From Oreohelix idahoensis (taxonomy: Eukaryota > Mollusca > Gastropoda > Stylommatophora > Oreohelicidae), in contig JAMPIV010015284.1 of NCBI GenBank assembly GCA_024509875.1, forward strand, positions 443,001-507,000: a stretch of 64,000 nt of DNA, written 5' to 3'. Below are positions 10,198 through 20,886 of the stretch, one piece after another; position 1 is the first letter of the stretch, and every line of letters begins with the position of its first letter. The notes under the pieces are model-generated. The model was not told the DNA's origin and ran no database searches. It saw only the letters and a program-made list of their open reading frames with translations. The translations under genes were made by a program, and so were the position numbers.

Positions 10198-11797
10198 TGT
10201 TGCGTGCATATTTTGACGCACATATTACAAAAATCGATATGGCTATTTAATATGGAAAAGATATAGACATTCATTCATTTGTGTATGAAAATGCTGTCTA
10301 TGGTAAAGCTAGATAATTCATGATTGATTTACACTTTTGATTATAGGAGTAATCGTTCTTGATATTGATTCGGCGCATGGATATGGCACTCATGTCCGTA
10401 CTTATTTGTTCGGGCCAGAAAATAGATTAATTTGCTTATTTTGTTTATGGCCTGAATTCATATGTATTACATATTATTAGTACGAGTAGAATCAGTCCTA
10501 TATTGTATATTTTGGATGGGTAGGCAGGACTATATTCTTGTTATGCCGCTCTAGCGGAAGTATGAGTTGTCTTGACAAGTCGTGCTGAGTTCCGATGTAC
10601 CGTTTACAATGGCGGGTTACGCATTTTCAAGGGCTGGTACATTCTTAAGTAAAAATGATTTATGAAGTGGTTTTTCTTCTGTAGGAGATTGTGTCTCTAC
10701 TAGATTTTGTGTTAGAGACTCTCCTAATGTACGGTATCATGTATGATTCGGACTCCAGGTAATGCCAGACCCTATTTTTGATGATCTCATGTCGGTTAGA
10801 CCTAGCTGGAATATTATGCTTCGCAACGCTAGGGTCATGTTTGTATCGACGAAGATGACGGGCTTCCATACAGCAGTTATGTCTACGTGAAGTAACTGGA
10901 TTACTGTAGAACTGTATGGAGAAACTTTAGGAAATTATTCATATGCATTTCAAATTAACTTTGGCTTATATATACCCTCCTATGAGTGAGTGAGCGACAA
11001 CTCAGGAAGGCGGCCATGTTACATTCCTGTCATCATATTTTTTGAATCACTGTCCAGAGAACGGGGCATGTATCTTACTATTCGGACAGTGGCAAGGAGA
11101 TCTCAATTTTGATAGAAACCCCTTATCGTGGTTTCATAATATGATATAAACTGTGAACATAAAGCAACTTTAGTTACTTACCGATCCGCCTTCACTGACG
11201 CGTTTAGTCAGATAGGGGATGCGGCCATAATGTATGATAACATTGGAAGCTATTGATGTACTACCCATGATATATGAATGTGTCATGACATGGGATCTAC
11301 TATGTATGCCTGCAAATTGATGTGTCAACATATACCCATGATTTACTCGTTATGTCCCAGTGTGTGCGTCTAAATAAACTGTGTAAAAAAGATTCCAGCA
11401 GTCTGCATTGGTGCCTTGTAGACACAAGTGAATGAGTGCTTAGATTGGTCAGAACACGAACAGTCCACCATTCGCGTTAATCACACTCTACACTTCCACT
11501 CCATCTATACACCATCCTGCGTCGGTTGAATTGACCAAGTTTAGGGCCTGCTTCCCCTGGAGCCTTAGAGGGAAACTACTGCTTACAGCTGCCTTTGCCT
11601 TCCCTAACTCAGGACTAGGGTGAGTTACCCATTTACAGCTGGGTAGACTGGAGCATGCCTGATCTCAACAACTCGGTACACTACAATGGACATATACCGT
11701 AGTGGCACCACAAACAACATGCTACAGTGATTGATAGTGGAGCTTTACCGAAGAAAGAGAACACACTTTACACCACACTTTACATTGACACTTTACA
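10198..11797 (+). repeat. 3' LTR of element A (1,600 bp)
   Basis: This is the second LTR copy, with the same TGTTGCG start and TTTACA end. Differences from the left copy are a few substitutions and a longer T-run near 11,035. It carries the TATA (10,967) and AATAAA (11,373) copies. Confidence 0.95.
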
Positions 11798-11814
11798 AGA
11801 TAGCACAAAGAGAA

Positions 11815-11963
11815 GTTCCAGGGAGGGAACGAAAAACATATAAAAAACGTTAAGTGCGGTGTTTATCAGACTACAAATGTGAGTCTATTGAGGGTAACCC
11901 TCACCAAACATATACAACAGAAATTCACACACTAGGAGACAGTGTTGTGAAAAAAGGAGGTCA
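11815..11963 (+). repeat. ~150-bp direct repeat, right copy flanking element A
   Basis: It matches 1,608-1,760. Removing A would leave the two copies side by side, separated by one AGATA. Confidence 0.75.
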
Positions 11964-13440
11964 AGTGACAGGTCAGCAGCAGAAAAATACGCAAGTAGGT
12001 CAAAGCGACAATGCGGTTTAAGATAGGTAGTGCAAAGAAGTTGAAAATATTTCCGCGTAGTAGACCAAGGACAGTAGTCTAGTTAGCAAAGGGTGGACGG
12101 AAGTATGGCAATTCAGTGTTGCCATGATAGTAAATGGCTCACGCCATTATGAACTATGTATATAGGAAGACATGACAGAAGACATGTTTGGCTTTATACG
12201 AGAGAAGAGGAAGGCCAGACAGTTCACACCAGGTGTGTGGTGACAGAAGATAATACTATATGAGGGGTTTACATGTATGACAATAGGAGTGACTGGATGT
12301 GTAAAAGGAAATAAACTTTGTATGGATAAGTACACAGTTGGCAGAATGTGAGTGAGAAAGACAAGGGTTAAGAACAGTCATAAATGAAAAGGAGGAAAGG
12401 TCACTTAAGAAAAGTGACGGGATAAAAGTAATTCCTCATTTTTAGTATGATAATATGTTGTGACATAAGAAAATAATGACATGTTATGAAAAAAAAATGA
12501 AGACCACTAAGGAAGTGGAATGTATAACATGTCTAAAAATTATGTTTTTTGAAATCATGTAACGTGAGCAGATAGGACAGAGCAAAGAAGAGTGGTCATA
12601 AATGGGAACGCGATGTTGATGAACGCACGTTCCCAGTACAATTTAATTGTGTTGTGTAAAGGAAAATTGTCCTTTGGCACAGATAAGAATTGGTAATGTG
12701 CTGAGCTAGGGTTGTAACAGCACATTGCTAAAGATTTTTTTTGTATATAGGACAAGTACAATAATAGTGTTGGTACAGTCATGAAAATAAATTTTTTCTC
12801 CTACGGATAAATAATTTATTTTTAAGGGAGAAAGGGAGATAATGTGGCAGTTAGGGAACAATTTATAGTCAAAGGTAATGAATAAGGAGAATTAGGAATG
12901 GGAAGGTTCAGATAGAGTACAAAAAGGAGATGCGCAAACAATGATGCGCAAGACAGAGGTGAACGATAATCTTGTAGATCACGTTTTCTCAGCGGGCAGT
13001 CCAGAAACGTGAAGTAGAGAGGGAAGCCACATATACGCGGGCAGCCATGATAAAGGCTGTTCTGAAGTAGTTTAAAGGATGAATATTTCACGGACAAGAG
13101 GTAGTTTTGGGTAATGATTAACCCGATATATTAAGTAGTGGGAATTCTTGTCTAGAAGGAGAAAACCGTGTGAGTTAGTTATTATTCAGAAAGGAGAAGG
13201 TACGTAGGGTGAACTTTATTTCATATAGACAGTAGTCATGTTCTTCAGTGTTGAAAGGGAAAACAACATCCCCGGAGAGGCCCGGTCTACCAATAGATAA
13301 CCTGAACACTGAGATGATAGATAACAATAGACATAAGAAACTATAAGGAAGAAAGAACAGAACTAGAGACTATAACACCTGCATGATCATTGATGGTTGA
13401 AGGTCAGAAGGTGTAGATTTGACACTGAACGAGAGAGAGA
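11964..13440. other. Purine-rich region without recognisable genes
   Basis: The plus strand continues the A/G-biased style seen before element A. Only short frames are found, mainly on the pyrimidine-rich minus strand and of low-complexity composition. A possible short hairpin (TCAGTGTT near 13,237 with AACACTGA near 13,303) is noted but weak. Confidence 0.4.
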
Positions 13441-13567
13441 GTGAGGAACGAAAGAACTTACATATATTCTATGATGGACCAAATGTGGAGGTCAGAGCAG
13501 ACAGCAATGATCTTCTCATATGTAAATAAACAGTATTCACATTACCATTGCTTTATCACATCACGTG

Positions 13568-13568
<1 letters not shown>

Positions 13569-13637
<69 letters not shown>
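13569..13637. repeat. (TG)n microsatellite
   Basis: An uninterrupted dinucleotide run of about 34 units. Cys-Val and Thr-His repeat frames here are artefacts. Confidence 0.98.
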
Positions 13638-13640
<3 letters not shown>

Positions 13641-14097
13641 TCTGTTGTGGTTATACAGCAAGTCAATGCTAACCACAGAGGAAAAGAACCTGGACAGACA
13701 TTGCCATATAATATGATTCATAATACAACCATGGGCTGCCACAGTGCTCACTACATGAATATGTGCACCAAGTGAATAAATTTTTTTTTGTTTTTAAAGT
13801 ACAACCCAAAATATTTAAATAATTTGAAAAAATGAGCCAAATGTATAAAATTAATAAAACGTAACCTTATTTGTTTTTTATAATTTGTAGATCAACTGGA
13901 TAAAATTAAATAAAGGAAAAGAAATGTATTATTCAGTTTAGAATTTTATGTCTTAATTGAATTGTCTACCTCGGATTAAATATATTTATGTCCCTTAAAA
14001 TTTTAAAGAGGACACGAAAAGAAATCTTTGTATACATTTATTTTGATTGTGACTAGTGTATGTGAGTGTCTTCGGTGGTTGTGTCTGTGGTGTTTTT
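13638..14097. other. AT-rich gene-free stretch
   Basis: No ORF, structured repeat or homology to other parts of the window was seen. Confidence 0.4.
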
Positions 14098-14440
14098 GGT
14101 AGCACATATGTGGCCATACCATTTCAGCTTCCGTCTCTTTAATGTTGTGAGTTAGTCATCATATGGTCCTATAACATTTCTAACTTTACGTCTAATCTGT
14201 TCAAGTTTAAAACGATACATGTCAGATTTGCCGATGACCTTTCTGTAACATATCATATATATTTCCTGTATTGTTTCCAGTTTGACATTATACAGGTAGG
14301 CTGATGGAATCTCATTGTCTCACATGTAGAGAATGTATCAATCAATCAACACCCTTTAGCTCCTCAGGGAGCAATGACCTTCAACATACACATGCACAGT
14401 CCTCCTGTCACCTGCCATCAGTTCAAGGTCAGTCCATGTC
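14098..14440 (-). pseudogene. Old LINE 3' fragments (RT C-terminal tail)
   Basis: On the minus strand, 14,200-14,100 reads a decayed LTTLKRRKLKWYGHI-type motif, typical of the region after RT in many APE LINEs, with a stop just before it. The separate segment 14,440-14,338 reads like the C-terminus of the LINE at 46.8-47.3 kb (DRRT...VYVEG.CSLRS, then a stop). Both are short and broken and may come from different families. Confidence 0.5.
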
Positions 14441-14727
14441 TACCTCACGTATTGCGTGGTCAGGTTGAAACAATTAAATACAAATACTTTCTTTAACTTT
14501 GTGATTATCGTCAAACATAGAGGTCTACACGGTACTCAAATACATCACAGTGTTGGATGTAGAAGCTTTTGTCTGGAACTGGCACTAATAAAGTACGTTA
14601 CAGAGATTGGTGATAATCGCTTGTTAGTGATGATGGAAATTTATGTCTGCTATGCTGTTAATCTTTCTGTGACATCTCATTTATCATTCCTTTATTCTTG
14701 TTTCTGAACCAGTTGTTAAAGTCCAAG

Positions 14728-15992
14728 TGCCGGGTGACGGTATTGCCTCCCTTGCTTTGCAGTAGTGGTCGAACAGTGGTCAAAACTCAAGAGTATCTAA
14801 TATGGGCTTCAAAGGTATCTACCTTCGCACAAAATGACTCTAGGCAGATATGTAAATAGAAGAAACAAAACGCTTATATCACCAGGGAGTTTTCACAAGA
14901 TATTCAGAATAAGCGAGAACAATACTGCTTTGGCTGAGTATGTTAACTCTATAATTCTGCCGACGCTTTTGTGAAGGATTTAAGCACATTACTTTCAGCC
15001 CGTTTACTCAGTGGAATTCTATTATTCTCTAGTATAGCTCTGTTTAGAGTGTGTATTAATTTGACTGAGACAAACATGCAGTAACTTTAAAATGATTAAA
15101 TCGAAATTAAATTTGTAACATTACATATAACACAATTTTATAATCACTTTAGATTTTAACAGTTGGAAAATAATTTGAATTGTTATGGATCAAGAAAAGT
15201 TATCATCACAGTCTTTATGGAATGTGAGATGTTACAAGAGGTTCAAGTGGCAGCATATATTTGAACTTAGCTGCCAATGACGGTTCTGCTCCTTCTTATG
15301 GGTTGGTTCTTTTCACACTGCTCACGCTCGTCTTGGTCAAGGTTGTCGGGTGTAGCTCGTTTCCCAGAAATGTCAAGGAGAGTGTACCAAGTTGGTCCTT
15401 CGTCTTAAAGCTTAGGCCACTGTTCCTTTCTTGTTCCAGAGATAGTACTTTCTGCTGGTACAATCAATACCTTTGGTAAAAGAATATAACGAAACGCGCT
15501 TCTGGGTATGGCGTTTTCCACCCCACAGTTATAGGTTCCTATCTTCCCATACCAGCATCCCAATTACTTAGACTTTACCCTCGATGAGAATTAAATTTAA
15601 TCCCTCGGGATAATAATTTCTTTACATTTAAATAGAATAGCTTTCATAGTTAATTTATATTTAAATGAAAAGGTTAACAATACAGATAGAGTCTGTTTGC
15701 ATATACATCTCCACTGATTGAAAAATATTCACAATATAAATTGAATATGTTTTCATTTATGTTTCACATTGATTGAGAAGTTTGAAACTTCCATCACTTT
15801 AAAATGAATATTTTCACATAGACATTTACACTGATTTAAAGCTTGAAAACTTACATTACTTTTAAAGTGGCTGTGTTTAAAGGGACATTTACACTGCTTT
15901 GAAAATGTATGTATTAGACTTAGAATGTGCATCATTTCTTTCATCTTTCTCTCCCTGCTCCATAGGGAACCTGGAGCTACTTTATGCTTTTA

Positions 15993-15994
<2 letters not shown>
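14728..15994. repeat. 1.25-kb dispersed repeat, copy 1
   Basis: It aligns along its length with 33,248-34,560 (shared landmarks include GTATTGCCTCCC, TTTGCAGTAGTGGTC, GTTCCAGAGATAGTAC and TTTACATTTAAAT). The two copies differ by many substitutions and small indels. No coding capacity or class-defining termini were seen; a short piece of the same family adjoins element B near 34,074 and 46,722. Confidence 0.65.

Positions 15995-16082
<88 letters not shown>
15995..16082. repeat. Compound (TC)n(TA)n microsatellite
   Basis: A (TC) run to about 16,028 passes directly into a (TA) run. It abuts the end of dispersed repeat copy 1. Confidence 0.95.
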
Positions 16083-16083
<1 letters not shown>

Positions 16084-16097
16084 TAGTAGATTTTACT

Positions 16098-16465
16098 AAG
16101 CTGGACAGGTTTGCACCTGTAGGCACGAGACTAAAGTAGACACCTGGTCCTCCAGGTCCGGGGTTTTAGCACAAGGCCAACACCCTATCTATGTAAAAAA
16201 AAGAAATCAAGTTACCGAAAAGCTAACTATTGAGCACCCTTTACTGCGGGATGGACATCCGGAGTTTGAACCTCATATGACTGCAAGTTGTGAAAGCCGA
16301 AAGGAAGCTACTGACACGAAAACGCAGGTCGTGATCGCTAAGCATGAAACAAGAAAAATCAGAGTTGGGGCACTGCACGAAGAATGGCCACCGATCGAGC
16401 AAAATGAAGACATTTTGTTGCTGCACTACAAGATACCACTTGGCTTGGTGGCCACTGACTGCGAA
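16098..16465 (+). mobile_element. Internally deleted RTE-type LINE copy
   Basis: Positions ~16,130-16,350 match the 5' part of the RTE element at 41,700-41,935 (GGGGTTTTAGCACA, GGGATGGACATCCGGAGT, GTGAAAGCCGAAAGGAAG). From about 16,360 the sequence jumps to that element's 3' end (GTTGGGGCACTG, as at 44,765). Some 2.8 kb with all of endonuclease and RT is missing. The remaining ORF (16,277-16,549) joins the two parts out of frame and is not a meaningful protein. It could be a deletion product or a member of a short non-autonomous family. Confidence 0.75.
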
Positions 16466-18030
16466 ATGAAAGAAGGCAAACCATTCAAATCAAAATCACA
16501 TAACTTTAAGACAATCTGTATCAACATCCAACAACCAACTCTCCCATAAACTAATCACGTCCACGCAGACCAACATACATGCTCAACTCACTCACTGATT
16601 TCTAGTTTTTAGGCATGGTCATCACGTATTCAAGCAATCCTGCGGCTAATGGGATTGCTTCTAACATATATGCCTCTCACATCAAGTTACAGCCAAAACT
16701 GTCATCAAGCTCCCTGTAAAGTATGGGAGTTAAATAAATATCAATTATATATTGTTAAAATCTCTTCTTGACAATACGCTAATTATAACTGACAATTAGG
16801 TTGAACAAAAGAGGCCATACTAGTGGATTAGCGGAGACAAATGATCATCAGATGCCAGTCCAATCTCCTTCCATATCGTTTAAAAACTAAGTGACTAGAC
16901 AATTCAGATATCACTGAACCTAGACTCCAAGTGAAATAAGTCAATGTATTATGTGCAACAGATTATTCTTTAGTCAGATGTAGTTTAACACATTTTTTCT
17001 ACCACATACAACTAAATGTTCACGTGAAATGAATGGATAATATAACAGGTAGTAGTTAGGATCGTAAAGGTCTCAGGTGGTCAGTTGTTCTTGTTAATGT
17101 TTCGAGAAGACTTATGAAAGAGACTATTAAATATTTATGTTTTGACAAGACTTATGAAAGACACTATTAAATATTTATGTCAACAAAAAATAAATTAACA
17201 CATTAACTACCGAATTGAAAAACACACTGTGGCCGAATAAAATTGTTTTCCAATTTTCATACTGTAGGTGTTTGCACAAAGTAAGCTGTAGTCTTCGTAA
17301 TTGTTTACAGATTTTTACGAATTATACGTCATTTTAAAGATACATGAATGTACTATTACAATAAATACAGTTTGTAACTCTAATAGAGGGTGTTGCTATT
17401 TAACCGCCCTCCGATGACCGAGGACTTGCAATATTTTCACAATTATAACTCCTTGCGCCCCATCTCTATAAAAATCACTATTTCAATCAATGTGCACACC
17501 GTTTTCACTCTTGTCCTCGTCGCTAGATCTATCAGTCAATTGTTGAAACACTTTCCAAGTCTATTCAGATGTTACACGAGATGTACAAGCATTTGTTGTG
17601 ATCCTATCACTAGTTGCCACGGTAAACAGTGTTACACGATCTGGTAACTAACCCAAAAACACTGAAAAATATGAACATAATATCAATTTTCCAGTGTTCA
17701 CAACAACCATGCTTTGGGAATTTGTTTTCCGGTGGCAACTGAAAATATCGAACCAGATCAGAAAGTGTTTCAATACATTTTTCCTTGCGTTTTATTATTA
17801 AACTATTACTATTTCATGTCTATCGCCATTTCTCTTCTCTTTATGTGTTTAGAGACATGTGCCCTTTGCCTTTTTTTTAAGTAGATCTTCACTTGTTTTA
17901 AAACCCAACCAAGAAGTGCATGAGTGTTTAACGCTTCCAAATGCAAACCCTAGTACCCTTCCATAAATGCTGCTTGATTGTAGTGGTTGATTTTTTATTC
18001 ACGTGATCTATCATGGACGATCAAACATGG
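16466..18030. other. Gene-free stretch with one tandem duplication
   Basis: No recognisable coding or repeat family. A 40-bp unit is tandemly duplicated at 17,107-17,180 (AAGACTTATGAAAGAGAC and onward). Short ORFs lack any family resemblance. Confidence 0.5.
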
Positions 18031-18032
18031 AC

Positions 18033-18436
18033 GATGAATAAACATTTGGAAGAAAAAATTGAGGCTCTTGAAATGTGGATATACAAGTATACTGTAGAAG
18101 AATGGGGCGTATCTCATGGAAAGAGAAGAAAACAAATAAGGAGGTCCTAGAAAATCTAGGTATGAAAAGAGAACTAATGAGGGAGATCAAAGTTCGGCAG
18201 CTAAAATACTTTGGCCACATAAAAAGGCATAACGCTTTGCAGAAGACCATAATAGAAGAGAGAGTTGAAGGCAAACATGCAAGGGGAAGACAGCGCTATA
18301 AGTGGGAAGATAACATCAAGAGATGGACAGGAAAGAGTCTATCAGAGTGCACCACCAAGACAAGAGACAGAAGACGTTGGAGATCCATTACAGGCAACCT
18401 TCGTTGTTGAGATGGCAGCTGATGATGATTATGATA
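18033..18436 (+). pseudogene. 5'-truncated LINE, C-terminal part only
   Basis: The 111-codon frame 18,075-18,410 carries the post-RT tail common to many animal LINEs: RISWKEKKTNKEVL, then LKYFGHIKRHN, then a GRQR basic motif, ending RRRWRSITGNLRC. Upstream, EALEMW is readable in another frame, so a frameshift lies near 18,090. The DNA ends in GATGATGATTATGATATATATA, a simple-repeat tail. Retrotransposition with 5' truncation explains it. Confidence 0.75.
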
Positions 18437-18446
18437 TATATATATA

Positions 18447-18485
18447 ATAATAATAATAATAATAGCCCCTTCAGTCATAACTGAC
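18447..18485 (-). mobile_element. Displaced 3' tip of LINE D
   Basis: Read on the minus strand, this finishes LINE D: TTATGACTGAAGGGGC, then an (ATT)n tail. The rest of D begins at 28,473; the two were split by insertion of element C. Its tail touches the tail of the plus-strand LINE ending near 18,436. Confidence 0.75.
18481..18485. repeat. Target site duplication of element C, left (CTGAC)
   Basis: CTGAC precedes the left LTR and recurs at 28,473-28,477 right after the other LTR. Confidence 0.93.
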
Positions 18486-20846
18486 TGTCGTAATTTTTAT
18501 CTGAGAGGGTGCTGATGAATATTGGTCCCTTTAGAGTGTAAAGTGATATTGAAGGCTCTGTGAGAATAAGGATTTAGGTGAATGAGGTAGTAGATTCACA
18601 AGCGCTGGGAAGGAGCAAGGACAGTCTCTTATTACGACAATATCTGTTTTCTCACTACTCCTATCTCTCTTCTGCACAAACAATTGTGTCAGTTCCAGTC
18701 GCTCAGGCGCGCTCACCGATTTAGTGATTCTGTCGCTCAACGTACATGAATACAAACTACACAGATGGAAATGTTTGGAGTTTTAGGCCAACCGACAACC
18801 AACACAAATAAATATTCATACCTTTATTATCATAAAGGACTCACACAAAATTGTACATTTACAGTCAAAAATCAAAAAGTTACAGAATACAAATATAACT
18901 AGGGAAGAGGGGCTTTTGAGGAGAAATATCCCATCCACCGTTTCCCGTTTATATTTACTAACAGACAAAACCCGGTCCCAAAGACAAGAAAGGGGGGGGG
19001 GGTGATCAGAGATAGGCAATTTAACCCACTGGTAAATTTATTACTCTGAGGCAAGGGGTTACAGAAAAGGGGGGGGGGTGAAGAGGAAAGCTAGGGTTCT
19101 CAATGGTCTCCCTTTAAATCAACAAATTTTACGGGAGGGGGGAATGAACACAGTTACCCAATCCCACTAGGAGAGATCCCGTACAAGGAATATAATGCAC
19201 CTTAGTATAAGGTCGAACTTATTAAAAGGGTAAAGAAAAGATAAATCTCCTTTCATTCAAAAAAAACACACTAGGGCTGGCCATCCCAACAAACACACAC
19301 GCAGACTTACCGAAAGGTGAATTCTGGCACTTCATAGGAAATACATAAAAAAAACAGCACTAAGCCTTGACTTAGGTAAAAGTAATTTCTTCCGTGTACA
19401 GCCCCAGATTTTGCGGGTTGTTTAAGTTAACAAAGTGTCCCGAAATCGCTGGACGTTGAAGTTTAACGGTACTGTTTGTTTATTAGATAAAGTTCCTAAA
19501 GAAAGGCACAGGCACTTGGCTAAGCGTGAGGTATGGTGTGGTTCCTAAAATTGGCACAGCTGGCGGAGATAACTTCCTTTTTCCGTAATGTCACAAGTTA
19601 AGAAAACACTGAGGTAAGTTCTTCTTCGGGGGGGGGGGGGGGGGTAAAATCCACTGAATATGCGTGACAGACAGTGTTCAGGTATCGATGCTTTTTCTTC
19701 ACAAATAGGGGCAGTGAATAAAATATGTTCTGCTTCCAGTTGTCTTTAAGGACTCTATATGAACTAGTATTTTTAAAGTGTTTCTTGAATGGCTTTTTTT
19801 CTCAGTTACGTTCAGAGGAGCGGGGCCCATTACAGGTCGCCACAAGTTTAGCTTTTAAAAAAAGTTCATATGTTACTGGAGTTATCGAATTGAGTTTGGC
19901 AGAACTCTGTATATAGTTAATAATTGCTGGGATGCAGGTTGAATGATCGTTCTGAATGAAAGATAATCAAAACAAGAAATGCATTACAAATCATATTATA
20001 ATCTGACGCGATAAATTACAGTTAGCCTATTTACTTATTAGCGTCGTCAATTAACAAATCAGGAAAACTTCCCGTGAGTTAAAAATAATTAAAAGCAAAT
20101 CTATCCGAACAGAACTAAACTGTATTAAAGTTATAATTCTCTTTAACGTCTGCAAAATAAATTTACGCGTCAATTGTATTAGGAAATACTTTTAGCTGTA
20201 ACATTAGTTTGCACTAGAACTTTGAAAATGGGTTTATTTAATAAGGTTAAATTTACACCACAATCCATTGAAATCAATAGAAATAACTCGACCAATGATC
20301 ACTCGAAACTAATGTATAAATTACCGTCTGCACAGAAAGAATACACTCCAATAGTCACGAAGGTAGATGAAATCCAGCAGGGATCCGACTATGCTAGTGC
20401 AACTAGGATTCTGTCAGAGCGAACGATAAAATGCAGTTTATCGGAGTTCTCTATTTATACTTCTCGAATGTAACTTGAATGGGGCGTGTTAAATTTTCGC
20501 ACCTTTCTTGATCTTGAGCAAAATTCGGGGTACCTCGCCGATGTGTTAAACGTTGCGATTCCTACGTTTTCCCCGGTCTACCGATTTTCTTCCGTCTCAG
20601 GCTGCTCGCATAAGAGTGCGAAAATTTCCCGAGAAGCTAACTCTGTGAGCTGCAAGTCCCTGATTCTTTAGATCGCGGCCGCTCCACGTTGAATTCTGAA
20701 GATCAGCCTGTTCTTTGATGGTACCGCTGCATGCCGGTAAAAGTTACAACAGATGATCAGGGGTTCTAAAGTTATGAGAGGCCAATATTCTGTTATCATC
20801 CATCGAGTCAGGGAAATTCATTTGTCATACTTAGACGTACGTCACA
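18486..20846 (-). repeat. 3' LTR of element C (left, 2,361 bp)
   Basis: It matches 26,080-28,472. Sense is minus. It holds three G-runs (about 11, 10 and 17 bases at 18,992, 19,069 and 19,628), shorter than in the other LTR. A minus-strand AATAAA is at 18,828-18,823 and a TATATA-like site is near 19,908. Antisense 83- and 61-codon ORFs recur in both LTRs only by copying. Confidence 0.95.
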
Positions 20847-20861
20847 ATCGTCCCCACTTTT
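20847..20861 (-). other. Putative polypurine tract of element C
   Basis: Read on the minus strand, AAAAGTGGGGACGAT directly abuts the 3' LTR, the expected place for the plus-strand primer. It lies 26 bp beyond the stop codon. Confidence 0.6.
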
Positions 20862-20886
20862 GAGACATGGAAACTCGTTTTCATGT

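Larger units (their letters stand above)
1764..11797 (+). mobile_element. LTR retrotransposon A (Ty3/gypsy, Gmr1-like domain order), 10.03 kb
   Basis: The element has two 1.6-kb LTRs starting TGTTGCG and ending TTTACA, a perfect AGATA target duplication, a primer-binding-site-like TGGTGGGCCAG one base inside the left LTR, and a gag-pol region. Domain order is gag, protease, integrase, reverse transcriptase, RNase H. Integrase upstream of RT is the Ty1/copia order, but the RT and integrase motifs are Ty3/gypsy-like, as in the Gmr1 group. The LTRs differ at roughly ten positions by eye, so insertion is recent, yet pol carries one frameshift and one nonsense codon. No envelope ORF fits between RNase H and the 3' LTR. 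Elements E and F at 49-64 kb are older relatives. Confidence 0.93.

Noticed and set aside
2226..10869. Identical 69-codon antisense ORFs in both LTRs of A, and matching 83- and 61-codon ORFs in both LTRs of C
   Set aside because: LTR copies are identical by origin, so recurrence is not evidence of coding. Composition is unremarkable and there is no family resemblance.
13441..13775. Cys-Val and Thr-His repeat ORFs; likewise Tyr-Ile ORFs at 32.3-32.8 kb and 44.8-45.0 kb
   Set aside because: They are translations of (TG)n and (TA)n microsatellites.
16277..16549. 90-codon ORF as a real gene
   Set aside because: It spans the deletion junction of an RTE copy and reads the 3' part out of the native frame.
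18516..20671. Host genes within the 2.4-kb LTRs of C
   Set aside because: All frames are short, present in both LTRs, and without recognisable motifs.
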